Source: Clostridiales bacterium (GTDB taxonomy: Bacteria; Bacillota; Clostridia; Oscillospirales; Oscillospiraceae). Taken from it: a stretch of DNA of 35,793 nucleotides. Both the position numbers and the translations under genes were made by a program. The stretch covers positions 1 through 35,793 of the forward strand of contig JAAYAR010000064.1 in assembly GCA_012719235.1 (NCBI GenBank). Reading direction: 5' to 3'. Below the pieces are notes generated by a model. The model saw only the letters and a program-made list of their open reading frames with translations, ran no database searches and had not been told where the DNA came from. Below are positions 24,522 to 31,305 of this stretch, in pieces; position 1 is the stretch's first letter; every line of letters starts with the position of its first letter.

Positions 24522-25127
24522 TCAACGGGGCGTGAATTCGAGGATAGAGACCTCAAAAGCTGTCTTCTCGACGTTCTTGCCGTCTTCGCATTTTATGTAG
24601 TTCCGGCTCTGCAGCCGGCCCGACAGGGCTATCCTGTCGCCCACATTCAGACAGGATGCCTCCCTTGCGCTCTCTCCCCACGCGATACAGGGGAGATAGT
24701 CCGCCCGTCCGTAGTTGCGGTTTACAGCCAGCATCAGGTCGCAGATCTCGCGCCCCAGCGGCGTGACGCGCAGGTTAGGCTTTTTGCATAACGCCCCCAC
24801 CAGACAGACCACGTTTTCATCCTCGCCCTCGTACGGCTCGAACTCTCTGGCGAGCACGCTTATTATCAGTTTATTGCCGAGTCCTGTGCGGTTATTGAAC
24901 GAGCGAACCTCACCCCGGACGCAGAATCTCGCTCCGGGGACGATCTGCGCCTGCGCGGCCATTTGCCCGGGCAATACAACGTTCAACCTGTCGCAGGTCC
25001 CGGAGAGCCTCCTCACGTCGATGGGGACTTTGTAGTAGGGAACCCCCCTGTTTTCGTGTGACAGGACCGGCTCTGTCAGCGTAGTCCCGCAAAGACAGGC
25101 ATAGTTGCTTTTGCATTCTGCCTCCAT
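24522..25127 (-). CDS. Tandem OB-fold, single-stranded DNA-binding-like protein
   Basis: This 201-residue protein seems to contain two OB folds in tandem. The first (about 5-105) has NYACLCGTTLTEPVLSHENR and RFCVRGEVRSFNNR. The second (about 106-200) has VVCLVGALCKKPNLRVTP, ICDLMLAVNRNYGRADYLPC, IAWGESAREA and RIALSGRLQSRNY, a pattern clearly like PriB/SSB domains. It lacks the acidic SSB C-terminal tip, so it is not the housekeeping SSB. The ATG at 25127 has a GGGAGGA RBS; an upstream in-frame start at 25199 overlaps the preceding gene and is rejected. Its role is unknown, and single-strand binding is inferred from the fold alone. Confidence 0.8.
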   Translation of the reverse strand: MEAECKSNYACLCGTTLTEPVLSHENRGVPYYKVPIDVRRLSGTCDRLNVVLPGQMAAQAQIVPGARFCVRGEVRSFNNRTGLGNKLIISVLAREFEPYEGEDENVVCLVGALCKKPNLRVTPLGREICDLMLAVNRNYGRADYLPCIAWGESAREASCLNVGDRIALSGRLQSRNYIKCEDGKNVEKTAFEVSILEFTPR

Positions 25128-25150
25128 ACATTCATCCTCCCGTAATAGTA

Positions 25151-25603
25151 TCAGTGATGAATGTATATTCCTGTCCCGTCCCGTATATGCCCTCCGCAAA
25201 GCAAAAGGATCCCTCCGAGCACCATTATACGGTGCGGTTCCGGCGAGCCGCAGACCCGCAGAGGATATTCGCCTCTTTCTGAAAAAACCCCTCCTTCGAG
25301 CGGCAGTTCCCTCCTCACTTCAAGCACCGGCCCCTGCAGGCCGAAGCTCGACAGGCTGATGGTATCCCGGGGCGAATGGCCGTATGTCACCGCAAACCGG
25401 TGTTTTATATGCCCCGTTACATCGTTTACCCTCTCTCCCGGCAGGAGCAGCACGTCGCAGCTCGATCCGGGGACAGCTCCGCGGAAAGCGGGTGAAATAA
25501 CGCAAAGGCCGGGTCTCCGGGAGACTTCGGCCTTTGCGAGCATATCTTTCGCTGATTCGTACAGTCCTTCGCCGTCATTTTCAAAGATAACCACCGCAAA
25601 CAC
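25151..25603 (-). CDS. Unrecognised protein, 150 residues
   Basis: I do not recognise this family. The open frame has coding character and is spaced like an operon partner, 23 bp before the SSB-like gene. Visible features are a CDVLLLPGERV segment (49-59), TYGHSPRDTISLSSFG (about 73-88), a beta-rich LEVRRELPLEGG and a glycine-rich C terminus (MVLGGILLLCGGH). No signal peptide or clear membrane helix is present. The first codon is uncertain: a GTG at 25603 has no spaced RBS, whereas a GTG at 25594 has GGGGG about seven bases upstream. No known catalytic motif was seen. Confidence 0.6.
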   Translation of the reverse strand: MFAVVIFENDGEGLYESAKDMLAKAEVSRRPGLCVISPAFRGAVPGSSCDVLLLPGERVNDVTGHIKHRFAVTYGHSPRDTISLSSFGLQGPVLEVRRELPLEGGVFSERGEYPLRVCGSPEPHRIMVLGGILLLCGGHIRDGTGIYIHH

Positions 25604-25693
25604 CCCCGGATGAGTGTTCGCATACTTACGCCGCTTTATTCAGGCGGAACACAACTTGCTGCGGGTTAAATATGTCCCCGGACAACTTAGCGG

Positions 25694-26284
25694 CTATACT
25701 TTCTTTCCGGCGCGTATAATACGCATGATCACTGGGCTGAATATAACATTTGTCGCAAGCTCAAAAAGAAAGTTTGCAAGCACAAGCATTACGACCGCAA
25801 TAAATGTTATTTTACCTCCAACCCATTGAGCGAGAACATCTTTGAAGAGAAAGAACATTGCGGTGCAAAACAAGCCCGTGTTGACGATGGGGCAGACAAC
25901 GGCTGCAACTACCACGCCCAGATAGGTGTTTTTCCGCTCCAGCGCTTTGAAGACAAGCGCCGAGACGGCTCCCGCTGCCGTTCCTTTGACAAGAACCACC
26001 AGTAATGTAGAAAATGGTTTCAACGTCAAAAGAAAATGTGCTGTCGGGTCGGCTATCATAACTACGACGCCGAAAACAAATCCCAGGAACGCTCCTGCGC
26101 CGGTTCCGTAGACTGCCGCTCCGACAACGATCGGGATCAGTACCAGGGAGATCGAGAATGGTCCTAGTTTTACGAAGGTACCGATGATCTGCAGTACGAC
26201 GACTATCGCCGCGAAAAGTGCCAGACCTGCGAGCTTTTTTACATTCGGTCTCGCGGTGTCTCTTCTGATTGGTTCGCTATTCAT
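25694..26284 (-). CDS. ECF transporter S component (substrate-binding membrane subunit)
   Basis: This 196-residue membrane protein has about six hydrophobic segments and an N-terminal RPNVKKLAGLALFAAIVVVL start typical of ECF S components. GTGAGAFLGFVFGVVVMI is in the third helix region. S components bind a vitamin and use a shared EcfA-A'-T energising module, which is not encoded here. The substrate cannot be read from sequence. The neighbouring upstream gene is coaX, so pantothenate is a reasonable guess. The ATG at 26284 has a GGGAGGA RBS. The 5' UTR contains a GCATCC/GGATGC hairpin (26318-26342). Confidence 0.88.
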   Translation of the reverse strand: MNSEPIRRDTARPNVKKLAGLALFAAIVVVLQIIGTFVKLGPFSISLVLIPIVVGAAVYGTGAGAFLGFVFGVVVMIADPTAHFLLTLKPFSTLLVVLVKGTAAGAVSALVFKALERKNTYLGVVVAAVVCPIVNTGLFCTAMFFLFKDVLAQWVGGKITFIAVVMLVLANFLFELATNVIFSPVIMRIIRAGKKV

Positions 26285-26364
26285 TTTTTATCCTCCCGCT
26301 GACGCTCCCGTGTTGCCGCATCCGGGCGGACTCTCGGGATGCATCGCAAATTATTATATATATT

Positions 26365-26394
26365 AGCATAAAAATATATGCTGATATATATCAA
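26365..26394 (-). promoter_or_regulatory. Possible promoter of the ECF S-component gene
   Basis: On the minus strand TTGATA (26389-26394) and TATGCT (26365-26370) are 18 bp apart in a very AT-rich gap between coaX and the S-component gene. Other A/T hexamers nearby make the assignment uncertain. Confidence 0.4.
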
Positions 26395-26408
26395 TAATAG
26401 ACAAAACT

Positions 26409-27176
26409 TCAGGTATTTCGCCTGTAGATATAATACAAACCTTCCATCAGCAGGTCATTATCAAACGTGATCTGCGTTTTGCATTTTTCAAGCACGTAGT
26501 CCATACGCTCGCCGGTAGCGATCACCCGGGCCCCTCCCCCAATCTCGGCGCGTATCGCACCGACGATATTGTCAACCATCCCCGCCGTTCCGAACACGAT
26601 CCCCGAACGCATCGATTCTATCGTACCTCTGCCGACGGCGACGTTTACTCCGGCCGGCGAGATAAGCGGAAGATTGGCCGTTACGCCTGAGAGCGCATTC
26701 AGGGACGTCGATACTCCCGGGTAGATGGCGCCGCCGAGGAATGCCGAATTCGCGGATATCGCCGAGAACGTGATCGCCGTACCGAAGTCGACTATTATCA
26801 TAGGCGGCTCATACTTGCGCAGGGCGGCAACGGCGCACGCCACGATGTCCTGACCGACTTCGGGGTGATTCTGAAGACGGATGTCAAGCCCGGTCTTGAT
26901 GCCCGGACCGAGCACCATAGGCTCCTTTCCTGCAAGGAACCTTATCGCGGCACATACGGGAGCCGTGATCGGCGGAACGACGCTTGAGACGATAGCTCCG
27001 CTTATGTCCTTCGGGTCCTCTCCGTACAGAGAGAAGATCCCGCGCATATCGATTGCGCACTGATCGGCAGTCATTTTTATATCCGACCTGAAACTTGCCG
27101 TGAAGCGCAGTTTCCCGCCGTCCTCAAAAAGCCCCGCCGCGATCTTCGTATTGCCTATATCAACAGCGAGCAGCAT
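26409..27176 (-). CDS. coaX: Type III pantothenate kinase
   Basis: CoaX phosphorylates pantothenate with ATP, the first committed step of coenzyme A synthesis. The 255-residue protein is of usual length. It has the phosphate-binding DIGNTKIAAGLF (6-17), the substrate-loop GPGIKTGLDIR (90-100), D110 as the likely catalytic Asp, DFGTAITF (130-137) and GGAIYPGVSTSLNAL. The ATG at 27176 has a GGAGGTGAG RBS. A good promoter lies about 60 bp upstream. The next gene encodes an ECF S component, which may supply the vitamin. Confidence 0.95.
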   Translation of the reverse strand: MLLAVDIGNTKIAAGLFEDGGKLRFTASFRSDIKMTADQCAIDMRGIFSLYGEDPKDISGAIVSSVVPPITAPVCAAIRFLAGKEPMVLGPGIKTGLDIRLQNHPEVGQDIVACAVAALRKYEPPMIIVDFGTAITFSAISANSAFLGGAIYPGVSTSLNALSGVTANLPLISPAGVNVAVGRGTIESMRSGIVFGTAGMVDNIVGAIRAEIGGGARVIATGERMDYVLEKCKTQITFDNDLLMEGLYYIYRRNT

Positions 27177-27235
27177 ATTCTCACCTCCGCTCCAAATCGT
27201 CCTCCGGTACTTACGGGGATCATTTTTCTTTTTTG

Positions 27236-27264
27236 ATTATATATCAGCCAAACTGTGTTTGCAA
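27236..27264 (-). promoter_or_regulatory. Promoter of coaX
   Basis: On the minus strand TTGCAA (27259-27264) and a perfect TATAAT (27236-27241) are separated by 17 bp, about 60 bp before the coaX ATG and just after the spoIVA terminator. Confidence 0.72.
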
Positions 27265-27298
27265 CCTCGCCTCTGCCCGGCCCGGACGGTGCCGGAAT

Positions 27299-27341
27299 AA
27301 AAAAAGGCGCCGCAGACAGCGATCCGTGCTGTTGCGACACC
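27299..27341 (-). terminator. Intrinsic terminator after spoIVA
   Basis: On the minus strand the arms at 27328-27341 and 27306-27320 pair over about 14 bp, with G-U pairs and one bulge, around a 7-nt loop. A run of seven T (27299-27305) follows. It lies about 80 nt after the spoIVA stop. Confidence 0.82.
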
Positions 27342-27421
27342 CCGGTGCTTTATGACCCGAAAAGCCATGGCCGCGGCCGATTATTCCGCCCCGGTCATTT
27401 TCGGATAAAGGGAAAAGGGAA

Positions 27422-28894
27422 TCAGAGCATTATGCATATCAATGTGCCGCTGCCATCATTGATGACCTTTTCCAGGGTCCCCTGGAATTTGCCTCTGGCG
27501 TCTGTCGGCAGCCTTCTGAGCTTGGCAGTGAGGCCCTCGTTGACAAGGTCGTGCAGAGATTTTCCGAAAATATTCGACTCCCAGAGTTTCGAGCGATCCC
27601 CGTCAAATTCCTGCATTATATAATTCAGCAGTTCCTCGCTCTGTTTTTCATCGCCGACGATCGGCGACACTTCGGTCTTGATATCGGTGAGCATCATATG
27701 TATAGACGGCGCGGAGGCGCGCAGTTTGACGCCGTAGCGCCCCCCCTGCCTGATGATCTCCGGCTCTTCGAGGACCATCTCGTCCGCGTCGGGCATCACG
27801 ATGCCGTATCCGGTCGCTCTGACTTCATCAAGCGCGCCCGCTATCCTGTCGTACCTCTGTTTTACGTCGGCGAGCGAGGTCAGGATGTGCACAAGGTCGC
27901 CGTCGTCGCGGATATTCAGGCCGGTCTCCCCGCTGAGAGTGTTGTAGAACATCGCTCTGGGGAGATTTATTCGCGCTTTGGCCGCGCCCGTACCCGCGTC
28001 GATCTCCAGCAGTTCCGCCGACTCCACGTCCTCGTTCTCCGCTATCGCCCGGATAGCTCCCTGTATGTCGCTGAGCTTCTTTACTTCTCCCGCATTGTCC
28101 CGCACAAGAGCAAACAGGCGCGCGCGGACAGGGCTTTTCTCCCCGAGCGCGTTGACCCAGGAGGGCATCCATATACCGATCTCCGTGACCGGGAATTCAT
28201 ACAGCACTTTCGCTAACAGGTTATTCAGATCCGCGTCCGAGGCGTTCTGGCAATCGCAGGGGAAAACCGAGGCTCCGTACTTTTTTTCAAGCTGCGCCTT
28301 GAGGGCCATACACTGTTCCGAGCCCGGTTCCCGGCTGTTGAGAACTATAACGTACGGTATCCCCGATCTGCGCAGCACCTCATGCGTTTTCTCCTCTGCG
28401 GATACGTATGCCTGCCGGGGAATATCGGTTATCGAGCCGTCCGTTGTGACCAGCAGGCCTATCGTCGAGTGGTCAGAAATGATGCGGTCGGTGCCCTCGC
28501 GCGCCGCCTCTTCCATCGTTATCTCATGATCGTACCACGGCGTCGTGACCATCCTGGGCCGGCCGTCCTCCGTCGTGCCGATAGCGCCGTCGACCATATA
28601 TCCCACGCTGTCAATGAAGCGTACCATGGCCCTGCCTTCTCCGGGGAATGACACCTCCACCGCCTCTTCCGGAACGAACTTCGGCTCCGCGGTCATGATC
28701 GTCTTGCCGGAGCCGCTTTGCGGCAGCTCGTCTTTAGCTCTCTCACGCCTGAAATTGTCCTCTATATTCGGGATGATGAGCGTCTCCATCATGCGCTTTA
28801 TCAACGTCGATTTGCCAGTTCTCACGGGGCCGACCACACCGACGTAAATATTCCCGCCGGTCCTTTTGGCTATATTGCCATAGATCTCTTCCAT
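27422..28894 (-). CDS. spoIVA: Stage IV sporulation protein A (SpoIVA), spore coat ATPase
   Basis: SpoIVA is the ATP-hydrolysing, self-polymerising basement layer of the spore coat, placed on the outer forespore membrane by the mother cell. The 490-residue length matches the family (492 in B. subtilis). The TRAFAC-like ATPase domain has Walker A at 22-30 (GPVRTGKST) and a Walker B-like RFIDSVGY (D95). Middle and C-terminal domains follow, ending in the hydrophobic GTLICIML, which resembles the membrane-targeting tip. The ATG has a strong TAGGAGGG RBS and starts 9 bp after sipL. Expression under mother-cell sigma-E is expected. Confidence 0.97.
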   Translation of the reverse strand: MEEIYGNIAKRTGGNIYVGVVGPVRTGKSTLIKRMMETLIIPNIEDNFRRERAKDELPQSGSGKTIMTAEPKFVPEEAVEVSFPGEGRAMVRFIDSVGYMVDGAIGTTEDGRPRMVTTPWYDHEITMEEAAREGTDRIISDHSTIGLLVTTDGSITDIPRQAYVSAEEKTHEVLRRSGIPYVIVLNSREPGSEQCMALKAQLEKKYGASVFPCDCQNASDADLNNLLAKVLYEFPVTEIGIWMPSWVNALGEKSPVRARLFALVRDNAGEVKKLSDIQGAIRAIAENEDVESAELLEIDAGTGAAKARINLPRAMFYNTLSGETGLNIRDDGDLVHILTSLADVKQRYDRIAGALDEVRATGYGIVMPDADEMVLEEPEIIRQGGRYGVKLRASAPSIHMMLTDIKTEVSPIVGDEKQSEELLNYIMQEFDGDRSKLWESNIFGKSLHDLVNEGLTAKLRRLPTDARGKFQGTLEKVINDGSGTLICIML

Positions 28895-28903
28895 TTTACC
28901 CTC

Positions 28904-30082
28904 CTATCCCATAACAGGGACCAAAAGCATCCCGCGCTTGAGCGTTCTTGCCCCGGAAAGCGAATTCGCCGATGCAATGGCTTCCACCGTCGTGTCGTAC
29001 TGACGCGCCAGATCCCAGAGAGCCTCGCCGGCTTCGGTCATGCGCATCACAACAGACGGCATACCGGATTTATCTTTTTTCTCATTCTCGTTGATTGCCG
29101 CTCTGTTCAGCGTATTGATCCGTGTCTCCCCGATCATCAGCTGTTCATACTCGGTCTGCATTGGGTGAGAGACGCTGTAGATGTCCTCGAGCACCTCTAT
29201 CTCCTCCGTGCTGCGGCACACGGCCTGGACCGTGATCTCCGCTTTGAGCTCAAGGTTTCTGCCCTCATAGTAGCTGTCCTGTTCGGGCTGAAGCAAAAAC
29301 GCTCTCATCAGAAAGCTCAGGTCGCATCTCGCGTCCTCGTTGCCCTCCGTCTCCATGATCTGGGAAAACGGAAGCTCGAACGACGCGTTCTCCACCTGGC
29401 CTTCAAAGCTCCTGTACATGCTGTCGACGGTTATGACGCCTTTAAGGATGATCTTGCGCCCGATCAGTTTGTGGTCCTGCTCCGTAACGTTCACGTTGGA
29501 CCTGAGTATCTCCTCCGCGCCGCTCTTTGCTCTTTCGATCTCAAACCTGTCTGTGATCGTGAAAGTCTTCTCTTTGACTGCCTCCACAGTCTCGACCCTG
29601 TTCGCTGTCACAAGGCGCCGGATGCCGTACCCCTCCGGGATATCCACGTCTTTACATATCTCGTTCGTCGTCTCGCGGTATGCCCCCGCTCGCAGAAGCA
29701 CACCGGCATTGACAGCAAGTTTCCTGCTGTTTATGATCCTGATGTCAGGCCTATCCGGCTCGGCGGAAACGAGCACCGTGTCGTCCGCCCGGATATCGTC
29801 GTCCTCCATCACCGCCGTGAAGCCGATGGTCGTCTCAAGCCGTACGAGCTCCTCTTCGGCAGCCTGATACAGGATCTCGCACCGGACACTCCCCGCAACT
29901 TCGATCTTTCCGTCCATAGCCCGCCTGGAATCTATGAACACCATAGCGCTGTTCTCATACAGCTGTACAACATCCGGACAAGTATCCGGAACAATGACCT
30001 CCGTCTGAGCCGTCTGGCGCAATTCCTGCGTGAATGTATTCTCCCAGCAGGTTATCGTATCGCAGATTCGCTTAAGCTCCAT
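28904..30082 (-). CDS. sipL: SipL-like SpoIVA-interacting protein (DUF3794 plus LysM)
   Basis: This 392-residue protein has repeated DUF3794 domains (about 30-125 and 165-320) and a C-terminal LysM domain (about 345-390, with GEALWDLARQYDTTVEAI). This is the architecture of SipL, the clostridial protein whose LysM domain binds SpoIVA during coat formation. The immediate downstream neighbour is spoIVA, 9 bp away, which strongly supports the call. C. difficile SipL is longer (about 520 residues), so this is a shorter form. A GGGAG RBS lies eight bases before the ATG at 30082. A general DUF3794/LysM spore protein is the alternative. Confidence 0.85.
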   Translation of the reverse strand: MELKRICDTITCWENTFTQELRQTAQTEVIVPDTCPDVVQLYENSAMVFIDSRRAMDGKIEVAGSVRCEILYQAAEEELVRLETTIGFTAVMEDDDIRADDTVLVSAEPDRPDIRIINSRKLAVNAGVLLRAGAYRETTNEICKDVDIPEGYGIRRLVTANRVETVEAVKEKTFTITDRFEIERAKSGAEEILRSNVNVTEQDHKLIGRKIILKGVITVDSMYRSFEGQVENASFELPFSQIMETEGNEDARCDLSFLMRAFLLQPEQDSYYEGRNLELKAEITVQAVCRSTEEIEVLEDIYSVSHPMQTEYEQLMIGETRINTLNRAAINENEKKDKSGMPSVVMRMTEAGEALWDLARQYDTTVEAIASANSLSGARTLKRGMLLVPVMG

Positions 30083-30114
30083 AATATTGCTCCCATCTCT
30101 CCCATATCCTTATT

Positions 30115-30147
30115 TTGTCAGCAGTATGGCCTTGTCAGCAGTATGGC
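30115..30147 (-). repeat. 17-bp-period tandem duplication at the 3' end of the small membrane ORF
   Basis: TTGTCAGCAGTATGGC occurs at 30115-30130 and again at 30132-30147. Because the period (17) is not a multiple of three, the second copy shifts the frame. It replaces an ending of the form ILLTK-stop by ILLTRPYC-stop. Confidence 0.75.
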
Positions 30148-30273
30148 TCCTGCGGCAACCAGTACGGCTCCGATCAGAAACATGATAAAGCCGTAGGGAA
30201 AGATCGTGGCTATCAGGAGCCCCGCCCCAAGGGCAAGCATCACCAGACTGATTGCTTTGTTTTTCCTGCACAT
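30118..30273 (-). CDS. Small two-helix membrane protein, 51 residues
   Basis: The frame starts at the ATG at 30273 with an excellent AAAGGAG RBS five bases upstream and reads MCRKNKAISLVMLALGAG at its start. It has two hydrophobic helices (about 8-24 and 28-47) separated by a short FPYGF turn, after a basic N terminus, so it is a predicted small membrane protein with N-in topology. It lies just upstream of sipL-spoIVA on the same strand, which suggests, but does not prove, a link to sporulation. Its C-terminal four or five residues come from a tandem duplication. Function unknown. Confidence 0.7.
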   Translation of the reverse strand: MCRKNKAISLVMLALGAGLLIATIFPYGFIMFLIGAVLVAAGAILLTRPYC

Positions 30274-30353
30274 TTCCGCTCCTTTCATGCCGCCTGTCTA
30301 TTCATATTGTTTTGCGGGCGGATATATGCCAAAATCGGCAGTTTCAACGCATG

Positions 30354-30387
30354 AAAACGCTCCCCGGACTGCAGAGTCCGGGGAGCG
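30354..30387 (-). terminator. Intrinsic terminator after rsgA
   Basis: CGCTCCCCGGACT (30358-30370) and its exact complement (30375-30387) form a perfect 13-bp stem with a 4-nt loop, followed on the minus strand by TTTT (30354-30357). It lies 18 nt after the rsgA stop and closes the rsmB-rsgA operon. Confidence 0.85.
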
Positions 30388-30405
30388 TCGCCGATATCGA
30401 ACGGT

Positions 30406-31305
30406 CTATCCGTCTTTCTTTTTCTGTTCCCATTCTGGGATCGACTTGATCAATCCGTACAGCCTTGCATAACTCGCGTGGCGGCTCTCAGGGATCTCCC
30501 CCGCGAGGACGGCCTCCCTGACAGCGCAGCCTCTTTCTTTTATGTGCGCGCATCCGGTATAACGGCACGAGCCGATATAAGGCCTGAATTCCACAAAAGC
30601 GTACTGAAGCTCCTGCGGCGTCATAAGTTCCATTTTCTCGATGTCGAAAGAGGAGAACCCCGGGGTATCCGCCACCAGGGCTCCGCCCGGCAGCCTGTAC
30701 AGTTCCGTATGCCGTGTCGTGTGGCGGCCTCTGCCCAGCTTGTCGCTCACCTGCCCGGTGGCGATCGAAAACCCCGGTTCGATACAATTGAGAATGCTCG
30801 ATTTGCCCACGCCCGAGTTCCCGGTGAAAACGCAGACCTTGTCACCCATCAGCCCGAGCAGTTCCGGGATACCCCGGCCCGTCAGCGCGCTCGTGTTGAC
30901 TGTGGCTATGCCCGCTCTCACGTATATATCCCTGAGCTTTGTACCGGGATCAATGTCCGATTTGTTTATGCAGACAATGACTCCCGCCCCCTTGTGCGCA
31001 GCGATCGCCGCGACCCGGTCTATCAGGAACGGATCGGTGACCGGGTTGACGGCCGCCGCGGTCACCACGACCGTGTCGATATTCGATACCGCGGGCCGCT
31101 GAAACGTGTTCTTCCTGGGCAGTATCTCCTCAAGCCTTCCGCTTTGCCCCTCGGTCTTTATTATTTTCACCCTGTCCCCGACAAGAGGCGTTATTCCCTC
31201 GTTCCTGAACTTGCCCCGTGCGCGGCAGGTGACGATCTCCCCCTGAGCGTCAACATAATAGAATCCGCTCAACGCTTTGACTATAATGCCCTGAGTATCA
31301 GCCAT
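30406..31305 (-). CDS. rsgA: Ribosome small-subunit GTPase RsgA (YloQ/CpgA)
   Basis: RsgA is a circularly permuted GTPase that helps mature the 30S subunit. With the start at 31305 it has 299 residues. An OB fold spans about 1-70. The permuted G domain has G4 NKSD (114-117), G1 GNSGVGKSS (162-170) and G3 DTPG (213-216). The zinc-binding C247, C252, H254 and C260 follow. The ATG overlaps the prkC stop by 8 bp and has no clear RBS, so translation is probably coupled; an in-frame TTG at 31317 is the alternative. The prpC-prkC-rsgA order is conserved in Firmicutes. Confidence 0.96.
   Translation of the reverse strand: MADTQGIIVKALSGFYYVDAQGEIVTCRARGKFRNEGITPLVGDRVKIIKTEGQSGRLEEILPRKNTFQRPAVSNIDTVVVTAAAVNPVTDPFLIDRVAAIAAHKGAGVIVCINKSDIDPGTKLRDIYVRAGIATVNTSALTGRGIPELLGLMGDKVCVFTGNSGVGKSSILNCIEPGFSIATGQVSDKLGRGRHTTRHTELYRLPGGALVADTPGFSSFDIEKMELMTPQELQYAFVEFRPYIGSCRYTGCAHIKERGCAVREAVLAGEIPESRHASYARLYGLIKSIPEWEQKKKDG

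Noticed and set aside
24516-24791. 91-codon plus-strand frame with a perfect AAGGAGG RBS
   Set aside because: Not called as a gene because it is antisense to the tandem OB-fold protein and its product has no sensible domain. The RBS itself is reported as part of the palindrome-cluster finding.
28718-30196. 492-codon plus-strand open frame
   Set aside because: It is antisense to spoIVA and sipL, both with clear motifs and RBS, and its translation has no recognisable domain.
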